Shown: positions 41,901 through 44,900 of the stretch, in pieces | How the letters are laid out: the number at the start of each line of letters is the position of its first letter | Numbering within the stretch: position 1 is the stretch's first letter | Source of the DNA: Symbiodinium microadriaticum | Lineage: Eukaryota; Sar; Dinophyceae; Suessiales; Symbiodiniaceae | Assembly: GCA_001939145.1 (NCBI GenBank) | Contig: LSRX01000262.1 | Coordinates: 39,764-103,763, forward strand | Direction: 5' to 3' | DNA length: 64,000 nt | Notes under the pieces: generated by a model | Databases searched by the model: none | The model's input: only the letters and a program-made list of their open reading frames with translations | What the model was told of the DNA's origin: nothing | Position numbers and translations under genes: made by a program

Positions 41901-44900
41901 ACAAGGAACTACAATGGAGACCGTAGGTACTGAGAGATGTATGAATGGAGCTAATACGGGTCATAAACCCCACTTATAACTACCCATGAACCTCCAAGCA
42001 GGGTCGGACCTCAACTGTAATCCCGAAGCCTCACCTCGGCATATCTTTAGGCAAAGCCGGTACTGAGCCGCGCGCGTGCACGGAGGCTTCTCCGTGCCGG
42101 ATGACGTAGAACTCGTCACCTGAGTCGCCCTGCTTGATGATGGTGTCCTGTGAGTCATCAGTGGGTATATCATTTCTTTTGAAAGTCTTCCCAGCGCAGA
42201 ATCTGGGGGGCAGAAGATGTGTAAGGACAGGAGGGTTTAGGCTGCAAGTCTGTACTTGAAGGGCTTATAAGGAACCCAAGTTAAGGCACTTGCAACTCTG
42301 CTTGTAACGTAGCACTCACGTACTGATTCCTCATGCTCTTAAGTCTAAGTACTACTAAAGCAAACTGAATTGCGCCCTTAGAGGTGCCTTTTGTTATGAA
42401 ATGTTTATGATGGCAGAATTTAGCCCTAAACCCCCTAAACCCTAAACCCCAAACCCTAAACTCTAAACCCTAGTGTGTATATCCTATACATATATATATA
42501 TTTATATATATATAGATAGATACACATACATATCTTTATACATATTTGTATATACATATGTATATATTTGTAAAATGATTAGAGAAGGCTTCGAAGTCAG
42601 AGCTTGGTTGATGTTCAGCCTGGAAGATCTGGAGATAACTGTTTGGGCTAAAGGTTTGGGGTCTAACATTTGGGGTCCGGGGGGGCGTTTACGGCTTAGG
42701 GTTTTCAGGGCTTAAGACAGTTTAATGTTTAGGGTGTAAGGTACAGGATTTAGAGGTTTGTTCGTTATTTGTTGTTTAAGGCCTGCTTTCCTCCTTGGCT
42801 CTAGCTTCAGGTTTACGCTTTAGGGTTTGTGGGTTTGTGAATTCAATCGTCGGGGGGTTTCAGGGTTTAGGGTTAGGTCGGAGGAGCTTGCTCTGTGTGG
42901 TTGTTGAGTTTTGAAACACACCAGGCTCTCCACAACTGAGGGTATGCTGCCGATCTATGGGGGCTTCACAGGGCCTTTTAAGGGTTCTATGGTTTGCTGG
43001 GTGGGCATGATACGCATTTGGGAGTTTACATCGGGAGTTTGGGGTTTAACCCTGGACCCTAAACTCACCAAAACCCTAAAGCCATAAACCCTAAACCCCT
43101 AGGCCCTAGGCTCTCAAGGCTTTCGTTTAAGCGTTTAAGCCCGGGGCTCCCATGTTAATGTTGGGTTTGAGGGTCAAGGCCTGAGGGGTTGAAGGTGAGT
43201 CATGGCTTCGCGCCGTCTGGGCTTTGAGGGGTTCTAGGGCTTTTGGGGTTTTTGGGGGTTAGGCTTTAGGGCTTTGGGGTTTAGGGTTTAGGGTTTTGGG
43301 GTTTAGGGCTATTAGGGTTAGGGTTTGGGGGCTTTAGGGCCTTTTGAAAGTGGAGAGCATTTTGGGCCTTTTTAGGATGAGGGTGTACGGTTTCGAGTCC
43401 GGGCCGAACGACACATGCTGCTGGAAATTACCCCTGGGTCTGGGCTGCTAAGGACGGTTCAGCCGACATTTCCAAATTACTCGGTGGCATCGCCCTGCGT
43501 CCCCAAACCCGAGAAGCCGAGAAGCCCTGAACCCTAGTCGCCCTGAAAGCCTCTGCGTGGTATGAACATGGCGTTTAAACGCCAACGCCCCAAGCCGGAA
43601 AACCTGGCCACGAGACCCTTGTCGCCTTACTTCCAATCGAGAGCCATGTGGCTACTCGCCGGTGGCGGCCCAAAGCTGAAACAAGTTCCCTACTTAATCC
43701 CACGCTTCGGAAGGAATTCAGCAGCGGTCCCAAGACCCGAAACTTTCCTAACCACCGTACAAACGAATCCCTGAAACCCATAAGCACTAAAGCCTAAATC
43801 CCTGAACATCACCCTAAACCCTAAACCCTGAACCCTTAAACCCTTAAACCCTTAAACCCTAACCCATAAACCCTTAAACCCTTAAACCCTTGAACCCTTA
43901 AACCCTAAACCTTAAACCCTTAAACCCTTAAACCCTTAAGCCCTTAAACCCTTAAACCCTTAAACCTTAAGCCCTTCAACCCTTTAACCCTTAAGCCCTA
44001 AACCCGTAAAGATCAGTCTTGAAAGAATCTGGGCTCCCGGCCCCCTTCTTGAAATCCGTCTGCACGCAGACGGAAGCGACCAAGGGGTGCTGGTCCTGTT
44101 GAGGGCTTTGAGCTTTGGTTGGACCCTCAGGTCATTCGAAGCCTCCGTGATGTCTTTGGCTTGGGATTTAGGGTTTAGGATTCGTCAGAAAAAAAGAGGA
44201 GAGTTCTTTCTTTTGTTTTGCTGAAACCCCTCTCTTCAGAGGCCTCCCTGGGTTCAGGCTTTGGGGGGAGATTTGCGATGAAGCAGGTGTGTCTTATGTC
44301 TGGATCTGGCTCAAAACCCTAAAGCCCCTTTAGTTTCTGCAACTCCCAATGTTCTGAGTTCGGGATTTCCTACAAACACCTACTTCGACGATAATCCTTC
44401 TAAGCCTTAAGAATTGAACCCGCAACCAGGAATTCAAGGGTCTTCCAGGGGACATCATGGTTTCGACGACCCCATACATCCTGAGGTCTCAAGCTCGTTG
44501 CCTTGCCTCCGACCCTTAAAACCATCAACCCGAAACCTTACGATTTGGGGTTGCTTAGGAAGTGGAGTTTCGGATTTGGGGAGCCTTGTAGTGAACACAC
44601 CGCCGCACAAGGTGTCTTGTTGAATGTGTGGCGGCGTGGCGCGTGGTCCGTTTGGTTCGCTCCGCTTGGGGGTCAGGGTTTAAGGTCTGAGTTTAGCGGT
44701 TTGCAGTGCAGGGTTATTGAAGGTGGCTCGCACTGTAACACCCCTATAAGGCCCTTACAAACTTTCTCGGAACGTGTACTGGAATTGCTCAAAGCCTCCC
44801 TTCCAAACCCCTAGACACACTTATAAACCCTGCGCTCCCTACACCCCACCCCTGCTGTCCTTTACATACCTTTAACGCCTTGAAACGTCCGCATCAATAC

